NCBI RefSeq assembly: GCF_040419245.1
Contig: NZ_JAZHOH010000001.1
Span: forward strand, 3,472,001 to 3,536,000
Direction of reading: 5' to 3'
DNA from: Ewingella sp. CoE-038-23
GTDB lineage: Bacteria > Pseudomonadota > Gammaproteobacteria > Enterobacterales > Enterobacteriaceae
DNA length: 64,000 nt
Positions 1 to 8,482 of this stretch are shown here, in pieces. Position 1 is the stretch's first letter. Each line of letters begins with the position of its first letter. A program made the position numbers and the translations under genes. The notes under the pieces are model-generated. The model saw only the letters and a program-made list of their open reading frames with translations, searched no databases and was not told where the DNA came from.

Positions 1-3000
1 CCGGGTATCATGTACTGCCTGCCGGAAGATGACTGATAGATTTCTGGCATGCCGCCTTCGCCTACTTGGTACATCCCTCCCGCAGACACTGGCCCGCCGT
101 TCTTGCGCTTGCCAGACAACGCCATAACGCCGATTAGAGCAGCCGCACCAATCGCCGCCGCGCCGCCAAACGATGCCACCGACGCCACCAAAGCCGCAGG
201 AGTCCATGCCGCCGTTGTCGTGGCCGCCGCCGCAGTGCTGGCTGTAGTTTGCGTTGCGATTCCAGCTACTTGAGCCGAGGTTGTTGCCGCAATAGCTGAC
301 TGCTGAACGGTTGCGCCCATAATCGCCGACTTAGCCTGCTGAATGCCCATGTCAACGAACGTCTGAATGACGCTACTGAGCACAGTATTGGCGAGGCCAA
401 GCATTGCGTCAGATGCCGACTGAGTGCCAGTGATGACGCCGGACAATGCGCTAGATGCGCTCTGACCAAATGCATTTAGCGCGTTAGCTGCAACCTCATT
501 TCCAATGGTTTGCTGCGACCACAGTTGGAACATGGCATCTGTTCGCTCTTGCTCGTACTGCTTGTTGGCAGCGCGACGGAGTTGCAGCCCTTGCTGTTCG
601 GTGATGGTCTTGTTGGCTTCAAACTGCTGGATGAGAGCAAGCTTTTTGGCATTCTCGTTGGCGAGTTGCTGAACTGGATCAACCGTGCCAGCGGCAGCTT
701 GTTGAGGGCTAACCACGGCGCTTGCATTAGCCTGAGAGATGGCGCTTGCATGGTCCTGAGCTAACTTCTCAGACTCTTTATTGAACTGCTGCTGATTGAC
801 GATGCCCTCATCAAGCTGACGCTTAAGTTGCTTGGTTGCATCATCATAAGACTTGTCAGCGTTTCGAATCGGATCAGCAGCTATTGCTTCATTAAGGTCT
901 GATTGTTTCTGCTTGGCATCAAACAACGCTCCTGCAAGTTCACCAATTTTCTGCTTCTGCGCTTCCGTTGCTTTCTCTCCGGCAGCCTGCATTGCGTTGT
1001 AAACCGCAGCCTCTCTGCTGCTGTCGTCATACTTAAGTGATAGATACCCAAGTTGACGCTGTAGGTCGGCAATCTTCTTGGCACCATCATCAACTGTTTT
1101 GTTGCTCTCTTTAGCCTGCTTGTTTCTCTCCGCCTCTGCTTGATTAAGGTCATAATTTGCAGCGGCGGCGACCTCAATTTGTTTAAGTTGAGGGGAATTG
1201 TCAGCTACGCCAGCGTTAAACGCATTCTGGCGAGCCTCCGCAATAGCCCTTGTCCTCTTATCGGTAATGGCTAGAAGTTCGTTTTCATCCCTGATGTTAT
1301 CAAGAACCTTGTCACCGCCAGCGCTTCTTGGAATGACAAGAGCCTTGGAGTTGAACGTGTCCTTTGCCTTAGATGCTAAATCCAAGGCATTGCCAAATTG
1401 ACGCATCAATCCATCAGCAACCCCTATCTGAAGGTTTTGCTCCTTAAGGACTCCGGTTCCAGCGGCTACCCCACCATTAAACTGGGCCTGTAATTGAGTT
1501 GTTTTATTAATGGTCGAAAGATATTTGGATTGTGCGCTTTCCACTTTGGCAGCTAGCTGTATCTGCTCACTTTGTAGTGAGTTTAGATTTTCAACTGCTG
1601 AAGAATAAAGGATATTGCCTTTTTCCATCCCAGCAACTGATTGCCTCAACTCTGCCAGCCTTGCATTTACAGACTCTAGCTTCGCTTGATTCTCTAAAAG
1701 TTGGTCATTTTGCACGGTGATGGATTTGTTTGCCTTGTCTATCTCAGCCGCCAATTGAACTTGGCTCATCTCCTTCATCTTGGAAATTACGCCATCTAGC
1801 TTATCGGCGAAATCTAGGCTTTCTTGCTTTGCCTGCTGAACCTTTTGGAAGAAGTAGAATATTGCGGCACCAGCGATTACTGCCGCGCCTGCCGGGCCGC
1901 CGATAAGTGATAGCGCACCTCTAGCTAATCCACCAACTGTTGTTGTCGCTGCTGAAGCCGCCGCAGTTGCGGTTCTAGTTGCTGCCGCTTGAGCGGCTTG
2001 TGCTTCTGCAAATGCCGCAGAGCGCTGAATGGCGATCGACTTGACAGCATTAAGATTTTCTAAAGCGAACGCCTCCGCCGCAGAGCCTTTAGCAACGTTA
2101 TATTCGGCCTGAGCTAGAGCAAGAGATGAGAGTGCAGCTTCTTTGTCTAGCATGGACTTTCTAGCAGTTACTGCCGCAGCTGTTGCCGCAGCCGCTGTTG
2201 ATTTTGCGGTTGCATTGGCCTGCGCTGCTGCTGCCAGAGTGTCGGCGATCCTTGATTGAGTGGCGAGTGTCAAAGCCCCAACAAATCTGCCACCAAATAT
2301 CAATGCAGCAGCACCAATAAGAGACGCAACCGTATCTAGATTTTCGCTGAGAGTAATCACTCCCTGATTGAATACATTCAGCGTGGTGTTAACGCTAGAT
2401 GCTTCTCCGACAAACTTCGTAATATTGTTTGTGGCCACCGTAAAGGCCTGACTCATGGTCATGGTGGTGTTGGTGAATTCTGTGGCGATCTTGTCGCTCT
2501 GCTTCAGAAGTCCATTAACAACCACATCCGTTGTCAGCTGGCCTTGTGCCGCCATTGCGCGAAGCTGGCCTATTGTCACCCCAAGAGAATCAGCAAGTGC
2601 CACAGCTAATCGGCTGCCGTTCTCAGATATTGAGTTAAATTCCTCGCCGCGCAGAACGCCAGAAGCCAGCGCCTGCGAAAGCTGAATCATTGTTGAGCTT
2701 GCTTCTTCTGTGGTGGCACCTGAAACCGTCAGACCCTTGTTTATTGTCTCAACAAGTTTGGACAAATCAGCAGTGCTGGTTCCTGCGCTTCTTGTGGCCC
2801 TCTCAAGTCGTCCGTAAAGAGTGGCTGTAGCCTCAAGGCTTGAACGGGTGTCTTGCGATATATCAAACACTCTCTGGGTTACTGTAAACAGATCTTCTGT
2901 GGCTCTAACAGAGTTCACCAACTTGTTGCTTACCGTAACCCAAGCATTGCCATACTCTGCAATTTGTTGCACAGATATGGCCGCCGCAAGACCAGAAGCC

Positions 3001-3152
3001 ACTTTAGTCAGAGAGCCTAGTGACTTACTAAGCCCATCGGCGGACCTCCCCGTATTGTTAAGCCTGCTCGTTAACTCTCTCTGCCCTTCGATAAGTCGGC
3101 CTAGCTCAAGGTCTACTTCGTATACTAATTTTCCGCCTTGCTGATCTGCCAT
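1..3152 (-). CDS. Tail tape measure protein (C-terminus cut by window edge)
   Basis: Reads leftward from ATG at 3150-3152, behind a GGAG/AAAGG ribosome site, and stays open to base 1, over 1,050 codons. Residues about 1-250 have the look of the tape-measure N-terminal domain family (the segment around 'ADLSKLVETINKGL' and 'GLKQSD'-like text). A hydrophobic Ala/Gly-rich stretch around residues 400-440 and a second near the visible end are the membrane-like segments typical of these proteins. Long Ala/Gln/Lys-rich coiled coil lies between them. It sets siphophage tail length and passes into the host envelope with the DNA. It is the distal visible gene of the late operon, after the tail chaperone and a moron lipoprotein. 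Confidence 0.9.
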   Translation of the reverse strand, partial: MADQQGGKLVYEVDLELGRLIEGQRELTSRLNNTGRSADGLSKSLGSLTKVASGLAAAISVQQIAEYGNAWVTVSNKLVNSVRATEDLFTVTQRVFDISQDTRSSLEATATLYGRLERATRSAGTSTADLSKLVETINKGLTVSGATTEEASSTMIQLSQALASGVLRGEEFNSISENGSRLAVALADSLGVTIGQLRAMAAQGQLTTDVVVNGLLKQSDKIATEFTNTTMTMSQAFTVATNNITKFVGEASSVNTTLNVFNQGVITLSENLDTVASLIGAAALIFGGRFVGALTLATQSRIADTLAAAAQANATAKSTAAAATAAAVTARKSMLDKEAALSSLALAQAEYNVAKGSAAEAFALENLNAVKSIAIQRSAAFAEAQAAQAAATRTATAAASAATTTVGGLARGALSLIGGPAGAAVIAGAAIFYFFQKVQQAKQESLDFADKLDGVISKMKEMSQVQLAAEIDKANKSITVQNDQLLENQAKLESVNARLAELRQSVAGMEKGNILYSSAVENLNSLQSEQIQLAAKVESAQSKYLSTINKTTQLQAQFNGGVAAGTGVLKEQNLQIGVADGLMRQFGNALDLASKAKDTFNSKALVIPRSAGGDKVLDNIRDENELLAITDKRTRAIAEARQNAFNAGVADNSPQLKQIEVAAAANYDLNQAEAERNKQAKESNKTVDDGAKKIADLQRQLGYLSLKYDDSSREAAVYNAMQAAGEKATEAQKQKIGELAGALFDAKQKQSDLNEAIAADPIRNADKSYDDATKQLKRQLDEGIVNQQQFNKESEKLAQDHASAISQANASAVVSPQQAAAGTVDPVQQLANENAKKLALIQQFEANKTITEQQGLQLRRAANKQYEQERTDAMFQLWSQQTIGNEVAANALNAFGQSASSALSGVITGTQSASDAMLGLANTVLSSVIQTFVDMGIQQAKSAIMGATVQQSAIAATTSAQVAGIATQTTASTAAAATTTAAWTPAALVASVASFGGAAAIGAAALIGVMALSGKRKNGGPVSAGGMYQVGEGGMPEIYQSSSGRQYMIP

Positions 3153-3170
3153 TTACCTTTCTCCGGGCAA

Positions 3171-3194
3171 TAAAAAACCCCGCCGGAGCGAGGT
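3171..3194 (-). terminator. Intrinsic terminator after moron lipoprotein gene
   Basis: On the minus strand a CCTCGC/GCGGGG stem with one G-T pair and a four-base loop is followed by six T. It sits between the lipoprotein gene and the tape measure start. It would end transcripts from a private moron promoter, while Q-modified polymerase should read through. Confidence 0.65.
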
Positions 3195-3216
3195 CTATTT
3201 TTTCATGGTTGCTAGG

Positions 3217-3603
3217 TTAATCAGCCCAGCCGCTTTTGCTGTCTATTGCTGATTCAGACATGGTGTATTTCTTCACCACGTCTCCATTGAATAGAATCGT
3301 CAACTCTTTCTTTGTGCCAGTAGCGCCATTGTGGAACAGGCCATAAAACGGAATGAATGACTTACCGCTAACCTTTATTTTTGCGAATGCGTACTTCCAG
3401 ATTTCATTACCACCATCAGTGAAGTTTACCGACTCAGGCGAACCAAACATCCCTTTAACCTCCGCCTTGGTCGTCTTTCCTTCCACTATTTTGGTCTGAA
3501 CGCTGGTTTCAGTTTCTTTTTGAAGGTGCTTATTACCAGAAGATGCGCAGCCAGCCAAAATAAGAGATGTTGCAATCAGCACTATCATTGCTATGCGTTT
3601 CAA
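3217..3603 (-). CDS. Small outer-membrane-type lipoprotein, phage moron
   Basis: 128 aa. The N-terminus is a lipoprotein signal: MKR, a hydrophobic core, then lipobox LAGC with the lipidated Cys at residue 19. The mature part contains 'TTKAEVKGMFGSPESV', the sort of K-x-E-V-x-x-x-F-G-x-P turn seen in SmpA/OmlA (BamE-like) lipoproteins, followed by a beta-rich tail. It is inserted between the tail chaperone and tape measure genes, is bounded by an AT-rich upstream gap and a terminator, and has no structural counterpart in phage tails. I infer a lysogen-expressed envelope gene, possibly for superinfection exclusion. Function unproven. Confidence 0.75.
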   Translation of the reverse strand: MKRIAMIVLIATSLILAGCASSGNKHLQKETETSVQTKIVEGKTTKAEVKGMFGSPESVNFTDGGNEIWKYAFAKIKVSGKSFIPFYGLFHNGATGTKKELTILFNGDVVKKYTMSESAIDSKSGWAD

Positions 3604-3667
3604 TTTGATACTCCATATTTATATTTTGAAATATCTTATCAGATGATTCGTGCAACTTAACGCAAAA

Positions 3668-4345
3668 CTATGCAGCGGCGGCCGCAATCTTCGCAGCTTT
3701 CTTGGCAAGATAGTCATCAGCTACTGCATCATATTCTTCGCTCGTAAGCCCTTTCTGGTCTGGATACTTGGCAGCCAGCATGAGCTGAAACTCAGTCATT
3801 GAAAGTTGCTCTGCTTCCGTTCGATTCATGCCGAAATGGTTTCTGCCCGCGCTGATATATTCGAAGGCGTTGAACTCGCTTACGTATGATCCTGAGTCGT
3901 GGCGCTGAAGCCTGCGAACCTTGGCCTTGCCGATGATGCCGTGAGCTATCAGCGACCGCGCTATGACAATCATGTCGCTGAGTGGCATTGAGCCAGCCAG
4001 ATAGGTGAAAGCCTTCTTGCCTCGCTTACTTGGTCGCAGCTCACCGATAATTGGCGACAGGTCAGTATCACAACAGGCCTGCATCACATTCATCGCAGAG
4101 CTAATGGTCTTCTTGCTGAATTCTGGCTTTAGAACGATTTCAGATAGCCATACCGGCACATGACCGTAGGCCTCAACCGCCCTTGATAGCGTATCGATAA
4201 CCTCATCGCTGTGCAGTTCGGCAAATGTCTCAACAATCTCTTTCGGCTCGCCAATCTTCGCCATATTGACGAATGAAGGTCGGAAGAAGTAATCGGTTTT
4301 CGCGTCTGATACAACCAGCTCGCCTATCTCTTTAAGTGGGGTCAT
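3668..4345 (-). CDS. Tail assembly chaperone-like protein (DUF6246-like)
   Basis: About 225 aa. The start at 4343-4345 is chosen because GAGG lies seven bases upstream; a TTG four codons earlier has no such site. Soluble and mostly helical, with a lysine/alanine-rich C-terminus (KKAAKIAAAAA). It matches, from memory, the DUF6246 type of protein found between tail tube and tape measure genes of enterobacterial siphophages, the position of lambda G/GT chaperones. No slippery frameshift site with a second reading frame was evident at its 3' end. It would hold the tape measure protein during tail assembly. The role is inferred from position. Confidence 0.7.
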   Translation of the reverse strand: MTPLKEIGELVVSDAKTDYFFRPSFVNMAKIGEPKEIVETFAELHSDEVIDTLSRAVEAYGHVPVWLSEIVLKPEFSKKTISSAMNVMQACCDTDLSPIIGELRPSKRGKKAFTYLAGSMPLSDMIVIARSLIAHGIIGKAKVRRLQRHDSGSYVSEFNAFEYISAGRNHFGMNRTEAEQLSMTEFQLMLAAKYPDQKGLTSEEYDAVADDYLAKKAAKIAAAAA

Positions 4346-4361
4346 ATCGCGCCTCAAATAG

Positions 4362-4399
4362 TTATCATCGTGGGCATTCGAAAATACCCACTGTGATAA
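4362..4399 (-). other. Intercistronic stem-loop without T tract
   Basis: TTATCA and GTGGG pair with CCCAC and TGATAA across two small internal mismatches, with a 12-base loop. The hairpin lies exactly between the tail tube stop codon and the chaperone ribosome site. It lacks a following T run, so it is not an intrinsic terminator. Processing or mRNA stability control between a highly and a weakly expressed gene is plausible. Confidence 0.55.
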
Positions 4400-5140
4400 T
4401 TACGCTGTGATGGTGATAGCGCTGCTGCCAGTTTTAGCGCCGTCGTTGGTGGTGTATGTCATCGTCGCAGAACCCACCGCAACACGAGTCACCAGACCTG
4501 ACTGCGTGATTGTTGCCTTCGTAGTGTCAGATGAAGACCACGCGCCAGTCTTGTTAGTGGCATCCGCCGGAAGAACGTTCGCGGTTAGTTGCACGGTTGA
4601 GCCGACTGCACCGGTAGATGTTGCCGGAGTAACGTTAACGCTGGCTACTGGGACTGGCGCTGTGGTGTCGGTAACGTCAACAGTGTCAGCATCCGCCACT
4701 TTGAACTCTGTGGTGAACGTAACGATGTCGTTAGTGCCGCCGTCAGAGCTCAGCGCGGTGATTACCATGTAGCCAACGAAGGTCACAGGGCCATACTCCA
4801 TGCGCACCCATAATGTAGGCTGGCGAGCCGCTTTGATTTCAGAGTTGTAATACTTGATGAAGTTACCGATGCCGTACTGGTCAAGCTTGTCGTTCTTGCG
4901 AACCTCGCCCTCAAAGCTGACGGTGAAGTCAGAGTTGGTGACGATGTTCTCGACATAGCCCTTGGTGTCATCGGCGTCACTGGTTACGGTGTTAGGGCTG
5001 AAGTCGAAGCCCTTGCTCGTACCGGCCGCCAATGCTTTCCACTGGGCCTCAGTTGGAACCGTATCAGCACAGCCATCTGCCACCTCTAAAACGATGGCGC
5101 GGCCAAATAGCTTGGAATTATCAGTCTGGCAGATAGCCAT
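4400..5140 (-). CDS. Major tail tube protein with C-terminal Ig-like domain
   Basis: 246 aa from the ATG at 5138-5140, behind AGAGG. Residues 1-155 form the tube domain, with the beta-rich 'FTVSFEGEVRKNDK' region. After a Thr/Pro linker ('DTTAPVPVASVNVTPAT') residues about 165-246 are a bacterial Ig-like (Big_2 type) domain, with the typical 'VNVTPATSTGAVGSTVQLTA', 'WSSSDTTKATI' and 'GLVTRVAVGSATMTYT' strands. Such domains decorate the outside of siphophage tails, as in lambda gpV, and can bind surface carbohydrate. A terminator-like hairpin lies upstream and a stem-loop downstream. Confidence 0.87.
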   Translation of the reverse strand: MAICQTDNSKLFGRAIVLEVADGCADTVPTEAQWKALAAGTSKGFDFSPNTVTSDADDTKGYVENIVTNSDFTVSFEGEVRKNDKLDQYGIGNFIKYYNSEIKAARQPTLWVRMEYGPVTFVGYMVITALSSDGGTNDIVTFTTEFKVADADTVDVTDTTAPVPVASVNVTPATSTGAVGSTVQLTANVLPADATNKTGAWSSSDTTKATITQSGLVTRVAVGSATMTYTTNDGAKTGSSAITITA

Positions 5141-5168
5141 ATTCAAACCTCTTGATGGTTTTTAGGTA

Positions 5169-5193
5169 TAAAAAAAGGCCGCCATCTGGCGAC
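5169..5193 (-). terminator. Terminator-like hairpin in late operon
   Basis: Minus strand GGTCGCCA-gat-GGCGGCC followed by seven T, between the tail terminator gene and the tail tube gene. Its stem is nearly the same as the hairpin at 12520-12543. Confidence 0.65.
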
Positions 5194-5212
5194 CTGAGAA
5201 CTTTGTCGGCTG

Positions 5213-5596
5213 TTATTCGCCGTAGGTGACTGAGAACTGAATCCTGAAAACCATTCGGCCTTCAGTCGTTAAGACAGGTGATGGGAAGCCGCCCATATTT
5301 TGGACATGACCGATGCAATCATTAGGCATGGGGTTGGATTGGATGAAGTCGATAATGGCACTCGCCACATCCTCAGCTTGCCCGTTCCTACCCTTCGCGC
5401 CAATCACATCAATCAGCACGTAATGGTCAGCGCCAAGGCCTTGCTGGATGGCTGTGCCATTGTTGGGCCGGAACACGACAAAGGCGTCACTTAGCTTCCC
5501 GCTATCCGTCCACACCAAAGTCTGTACGGTGAAACCAGTCGTCAGGCCAGAATCAACGAGCCAATCCCTGACGCGGCGATACATCGGAGGATTCAT
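5213..5596 (-). CDS. Probable tail terminator / tail completion protein
   Basis: 127 aa. Start ATG at 5594-5596 overlaps the preceding stop as ATGA and has an AAAGGAAA site. The sequence begins 'MNPPMYRRVRDWLVDSGL' and contains 'DHYVLIDVIGAKGRNGQ' and 'IDFIQSNPMPNDCIGHVQN', the alpha/beta pattern of proteins that cap siphophage tails. It sits between an HK97-gp10-like protein and the tail tube, the usual place of the tail terminator (lambda U). I did not recognise a specific family name, so the role rests on position and size. Confidence 0.68.
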   Translation of the reverse strand: MNPPMYRRVRDWLVDSGLTTGFTVQTLVWTDSGKLSDAFVVFRPNNGTAIQQGLGADHYVLIDVIGAKGRNGQAEDVASAIIDFIQSNPMPNDCIGHVQNMGGFPSPVLTTEGRMVFRIQFSVTYGE

Positions 5597-6003
5597 AACT
5601 GCATTTCCTTTTTGATGAAGGCATCAACCGATGGTTTTCCACGCTCCGCACCCTTCTCAAGGAACTGAGGTTCACCGCCCGTATCCCAGTAATTACCCTG
5701 AGCCACGCCATTCTTTTTGGGTCTTGGCCTCCCTTTGAGTTTGCCGCTCGCCTCGTGCACGTATACCGCATAATTTGCAGAGTAACCTATGCGTCCGGTT
5801 ATTCTTGTTCCGGTTACTGATAGCTCCCTGAATTGGGAATTGACCAGTGTAGATGTGGCAACTGGCGTTATCGCATCAGCCTCTGAGCCGATGATTATCA
5901 AAGCTCCTGTCATCGCCCTTACAGCCTTGCGCCCGGTGATGTCACCAACTACAGCATTAAGCTTCTCTTGGGCCTCTCTTACTCCTTTAACCTTGATTCC
6001 CAT
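5593..6003 (-). CDS. HK97 gp10-like head-tail joining / tail protein
   Basis: 136 aa from ATG at 6001-6003, with GGAG nine bases upstream and the preceding stop just before it. 'MGIKVKGVREAQEKLNAVVGD' at the start, then 'ITPVATSTLVNSQF', 'GRIGYSANYAVYVHEASGK' and 'PQFLEKGAERGKP' are the hallmark sections of the HK97-gp10 family: an N-terminal amphipathic helix, 'TG-L..S', 'Y-A.YVHE' and 'FL..A'. These proteins act at the head-tail interface. It is coupled to both neighbours by overlap. Confidence 0.85.
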   Translation of the reverse strand: MGIKVKGVREAQEKLNAVVGDITGRKAVRAMTGALIIIGSEADAITPVATSTLVNSQFRELSVTGTRITGRIGYSANYAVYVHEASGKLKGRPRPKKNGVAQGNYWDTGGEPQFLEKGAERGKPSVDAFIKKEMQL

Positions 6004-6004
6004 A

Positions 6005-6352
6005 TCAGACTCCAGTGATGATCCCGTAGTCGTCTGCCGTGCGGTCAAAGGTGTCAGCCCATCTCACGACGTGCATAACCTCATCTGCGCCAGCTTCAAC
6101 AGGGTCAGGGTTATCCGATGGGCCAATGAGAATGTAATCACCCTTCTCAGCCTCAGCGAACTCAGTCCAGAAAGTGTTCTTGATGTTGATTTCAACACCA
6201 ATAGAACCAAGCCGCGCCGTAGCATCACCTCCGTAGTCGCAGAGTATTTGCACTGGTGCCGCATAACCTATCGGGTCGCTATTCTCGCCAATCCCTAACT
6301 GCTTCCAATAAGTGGCTACAGCTGTGCAGCTCCACCTCATTAAGGCGCTCAC
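6005..6352 (-). CDS. Probable head closure / neck protein
   Basis: 115 aa. The GTG at 6350-6352 overlaps the preceding TGA, giving coupling; an ATG four codons in is an alternative start. The protein has a short N-terminal part and a beta-rich core ('EINIKNTFWTEF', 'KGDYILIGPSDNPDPVEAGA', 'VMHVVRWADTFDRTADDYGI'), which looks like a small beta-barrel stopper. It lies between a connector-type gene and the gp10-like gene. I did not recognise a named family; the neck role is inferred from order. Confidence 0.65.
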   Translation of the reverse strand: MSALMRWSCTAVATYWKQLGIGENSDPIGYAAPVQILCDYGGDATARLGSIGVEINIKNTFWTEFAEAEKGDYILIGPSDNPDPVEAGADEVMHVVRWADTFDRTADDYGIITGV

Positions 6353-6630
6353 AACTGATACTCGCTAAATTGATCTGGGCAGTCACCCTCTGCGCACTTC
6401 TTGAACCTGCGAATGGTTACCCTCTTCACATACAACGACCTGATGAAGTCGCCATCAGCTAGAACGACGAATTCAGGTGGCGTCTGGTTGCTGAATCCAA
6501 GCCAATCAAAGAAGCGAAATTTATGCTCATCAGGCCTTAGCGTTTCCGCATAAACCTGATTCCCTTCTCCGATGTCGTAGGTCACTTCAACCTCAAGCTT
6601 CGAATAGGGGTAACCGATGCAATTTGCCAT
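6349..6630 (-). CDS. Small structural-module protein, unknown function
   Basis: 93 aa beginning MANCIGYPYSKLEVEV. The start at 6628-6630 has an excellent GGAGGAAAG site and overlaps the upstream stop as TAATG. The protein is beta-rich with three cysteines ('MANC', 'KKCAEGDC'). It is co-translated with the head-tail connector genes on both sides, so a virion or assembly role is likely, but I cannot assign one. Confidence 0.7.
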   Translation of the reverse strand: MANCIGYPYSKLEVEVTYDIGEGNQVYAETLRPDEHKFRFFDWLGFSNQTPPEFVVLADGDFIRSLYVKRVTIRRFKKCAEGDCPDQFSEYQL

Positions 6631-7028
6631 TACTTTCCTCCACACATGCATCCACCCTTGCCAATCCAGATGCCAGCAAATGAATTCTGCGTTGGGTCTG
6701 GCGGTATCAGGGAAGTGGCGCAGCCTTTCTTATCCAGCCCACGAAGCAATGAGAGAGAGCTTTTCCATCTATCGCCAAACGACTGGTATCTGAATGACTG
6801 CGAGGCACCTGACGGGGCTGTCTGAGAGCTGATATATTTATCGCCCTGCCCCAGCCCCATCAATCCAAGTAGGTAAAGCTGAATGAGAAGTGCTGTAGAT
6901 GCCGGATAATTAGCTTCCAAGCACTCCTGAATGCTATTGGCCTGATCAACCAGTGCCTGAAGAACGAAATCGGGAATTGTAATACCAACGGACTGAAGAT
7001 ATTCCTTCGCCTGCTCTATGGTTAACAT
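6630..7028 (-). CDS. Probable head-tail connector (adaptor) protein
   Basis: 132 aa from ATG at 7026-7028, behind CTGGAG; twelve further upstream codons are open but lack a ribosome site. 'MLTIEQAKEYLQSVGITIPD' followed by helical 'VLQALVDQANSIQECLEANYP' and a second helix pair is the compact helical build of siphophage head-tail adaptors. The C-terminus is unusual: 'GKGGCMCGGK', a Cys/Gly-rich end. Its place directly after the capsid block fits an adaptor. Confidence 0.7.
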   Translation of the reverse strand: MLTIEQAKEYLQSVGITIPDFVLQALVDQANSIQECLEANYPASTALLIQLYLLGLMGLGQGDKYISSQTAPSGASQSFRYQSFGDRWKSSLSLLRGLDKKGCATSLIPPDPTQNSFAGIWIGKGGCMCGGK

Positions 7029-7064
7029 GACTGACTCCAGAATAAAGCCCTCCGAAAAGGGCAT

Positions 7065-7092
7065 TAAAAAAGCCGCTCAAACTTGGCGGCTT
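7065..7092 (-). terminator. Terminator-like hairpin in late operon
   Basis: Minus strand AGCCGC...GCGGCT stem with a 9-base loop and a run of six T, overlapping the stop codon of the 7091-7384 gene. It separates capsid-associated genes from connector genes. Confidence 0.6.
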
Positions 7093-7384
7093 ATTCTTCA
7101 GGGAAGAGCTTTTCTAGCTCACCTTCCGGCAGTAGCTCGGCTAACTTGTCGGCGCCGAGATTGCCTTTAAACTCAATGCCCAACTCGGTGAGTCGTTCCT
7201 GAATTTTTGCTTTCCGATCTTTTGCGGCACTGGATGAATCAGGTGTTGCTGGTTTTAATTCACCGCCAGCCTCTCCAGTCATCAGTCTGACATTTGACGC
7301 CAGCGCCGGGTGCAAGGCTTTAAGCTCAATAACATCACCCTGTTTCACGCCGTTCCATGGTCGAATAACTTCATACTTAGCCAT
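7091..7384 (-). CDS. Small head protein with HeH/LEM-like C-terminus
   Basis: 97 aa, AAGGGG site. Residues 1-40 form a short beta domain ('MAKYEVIRPWNGVKQGDVIE'), then a Ser/Pro-rich linker. Residues 60-97 ('IQERLTELGIEFKGNLGADK' then LAELL) have the helix-extended loop-helix pattern (HeH/LEM) often appended to phage head proteins. It directly follows the major capsid gene. A minor head or head-completion role is inferred. Confidence 0.72.
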   Translation of the reverse strand: MAKYEVIRPWNGVKQGDVIELKALHPALASNVRLMTGEAGGELKPATPDSSSAAKDRKAKIQERLTELGIEFKGNLGADKLAELLPEGELEKLFPEE

Positions 7385-7393
7385 GCTAACCCC

Positions 7394-8470
7394 TTATGCC
7401 AATACGGCGCCGTAGACAACACCAGACAGGCCTTGGCTATCTGCGGTGATTTGCAGGCCTTCAGCAGACATGATCTGGAAGTTGTAGTTAACGTTTGGTA
7501 GCGGGCGAGGCAATGGCACAACGCCAACCGCCATGCCGACTAGAGGTGAGACCACATCCTGACGGCGCTGATAAGCGAGGAACTCGTTACCTGTCAGTGC
7601 AAACGTTGGACGGATTTCTTTGACTGGGGCGAATGGCAGAACAGCTTGAAGCAAGTTTCCACTAATAACGCCGTTGACCACGTATGGCTGTGCCAAGTTT
7701 GCCCAGATTTCTGGAGACACCCACATGATGTCGTACTGTGCAATTTTGTTGGTACGTGCCAGAGAGCCGAAAGCGCCTTTACCGAAGAACTCAATCAACT
7801 GAGTAGGGGTAGCGCTGGTCAAGTCAATACTTGCACCACCTGCGCCTGAACCAAGATTCAGCTTCTTAGTGTTGCGGTGGTTTTTCAGGCCTTGAGCCTT
7901 ATAGCCCTGCACTGAAATATTGCCGTCACCATTCAGATAGTAGTTAACGCGTTTCAGGTTGAACTTGCGCATTTTTGCCATCTGGGAGTCGAGAACCAAA
8001 TCAATCCCAACTGTGCTCATACCGGCTGCGTGACGCCAATTAACGCCATAACCAGCGGTGAACACAGGAATTGGATCACCATCGCTCGCGTACTCTGTGT
8101 GGTCGAACGAGAACGGCGCCTGACCATCAATACTGATTGAAACATCATCAGCAATATCGCCGATCACGTTGTACAGTTTGGCTGTTTTACCGACAGGCAG
8201 AATCGTTTGGACTGACATGAGGTCATTGACGATTTCCATGCCAACTTCCTGATCGCGCAACTGGATAATCTGACGGTCAATTTCAGCCCAGAAGTCACGA
8301 CTTAGGCCGTCAACTGCGTTTGCAGCAAGCATATCAGCCGTGAGGTGCGCTCGGTTCGCTGCAATCATCGCGTTGTTTTGCGAGTTCCAGATGTTACGGT
8401 GCGCCCACAGCTCATTCCAGTGACCGCCAAGACGACTGTTTGCAGCCAGTGTTTCTTTAGAGAAATACAT
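7394..8470 (-). CDS. Major capsid protein
   Basis: 358 aa, the expected size, with an AGGA site. It has 'MYFSKETLAANSRLGGHWNE', 'GLSRDFWAEIDRQIIQLRDQ' and the long beta/P-domain region 'PSFDHTEYASD-G-DPIPVFTAGYG'-type text found in capsid proteins of DUF2213-protease phages; there is no obvious N-terminal delta domain. Gene order protease/scaffold, small decoration-like protein, capsid supports it strongly. Expected to form the icosahedral shell. Confidence 0.88.
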   Translation of the reverse strand: MYFSKETLAANSRLGGHWNELWAHRNIWNSQNNAMIAANRAHLTADMLAANAVDGLSRDFWAEIDRQIIQLRDQEVGMEIVNDLMSVQTILPVGKTAKLYNVIGDIADDVSISIDGQAPFSFDHTEYASDGDPIPVFTAGYGVNWRHAAGMSTVGIDLVLDSQMAKMRKFNLKRVNYYLNGDGNISVQGYKAQGLKNHRNTKKLNLGSGAGGASIDLTSATPTQLIEFFGKGAFGSLARTNKIAQYDIMWVSPEIWANLAQPYVVNGVISGNLLQAVLPFAPVKEIRPTFALTGNEFLAYQRRQDVVSPLVGMAVGVVPLPRPLPNVNYNFQIMSAEGLQITADSQGLSGVVYGAVLA

Positions 8471-8482
8471 ATATTTTCCTTA

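Noticed and set aside
3668..4345. Programmed G/GT-type frameshift in the tail chaperone
   Set aside because: No slippery heptamer with a continuing second frame was seen; the region after the stop is the lipoprotein gene's upstream gap.
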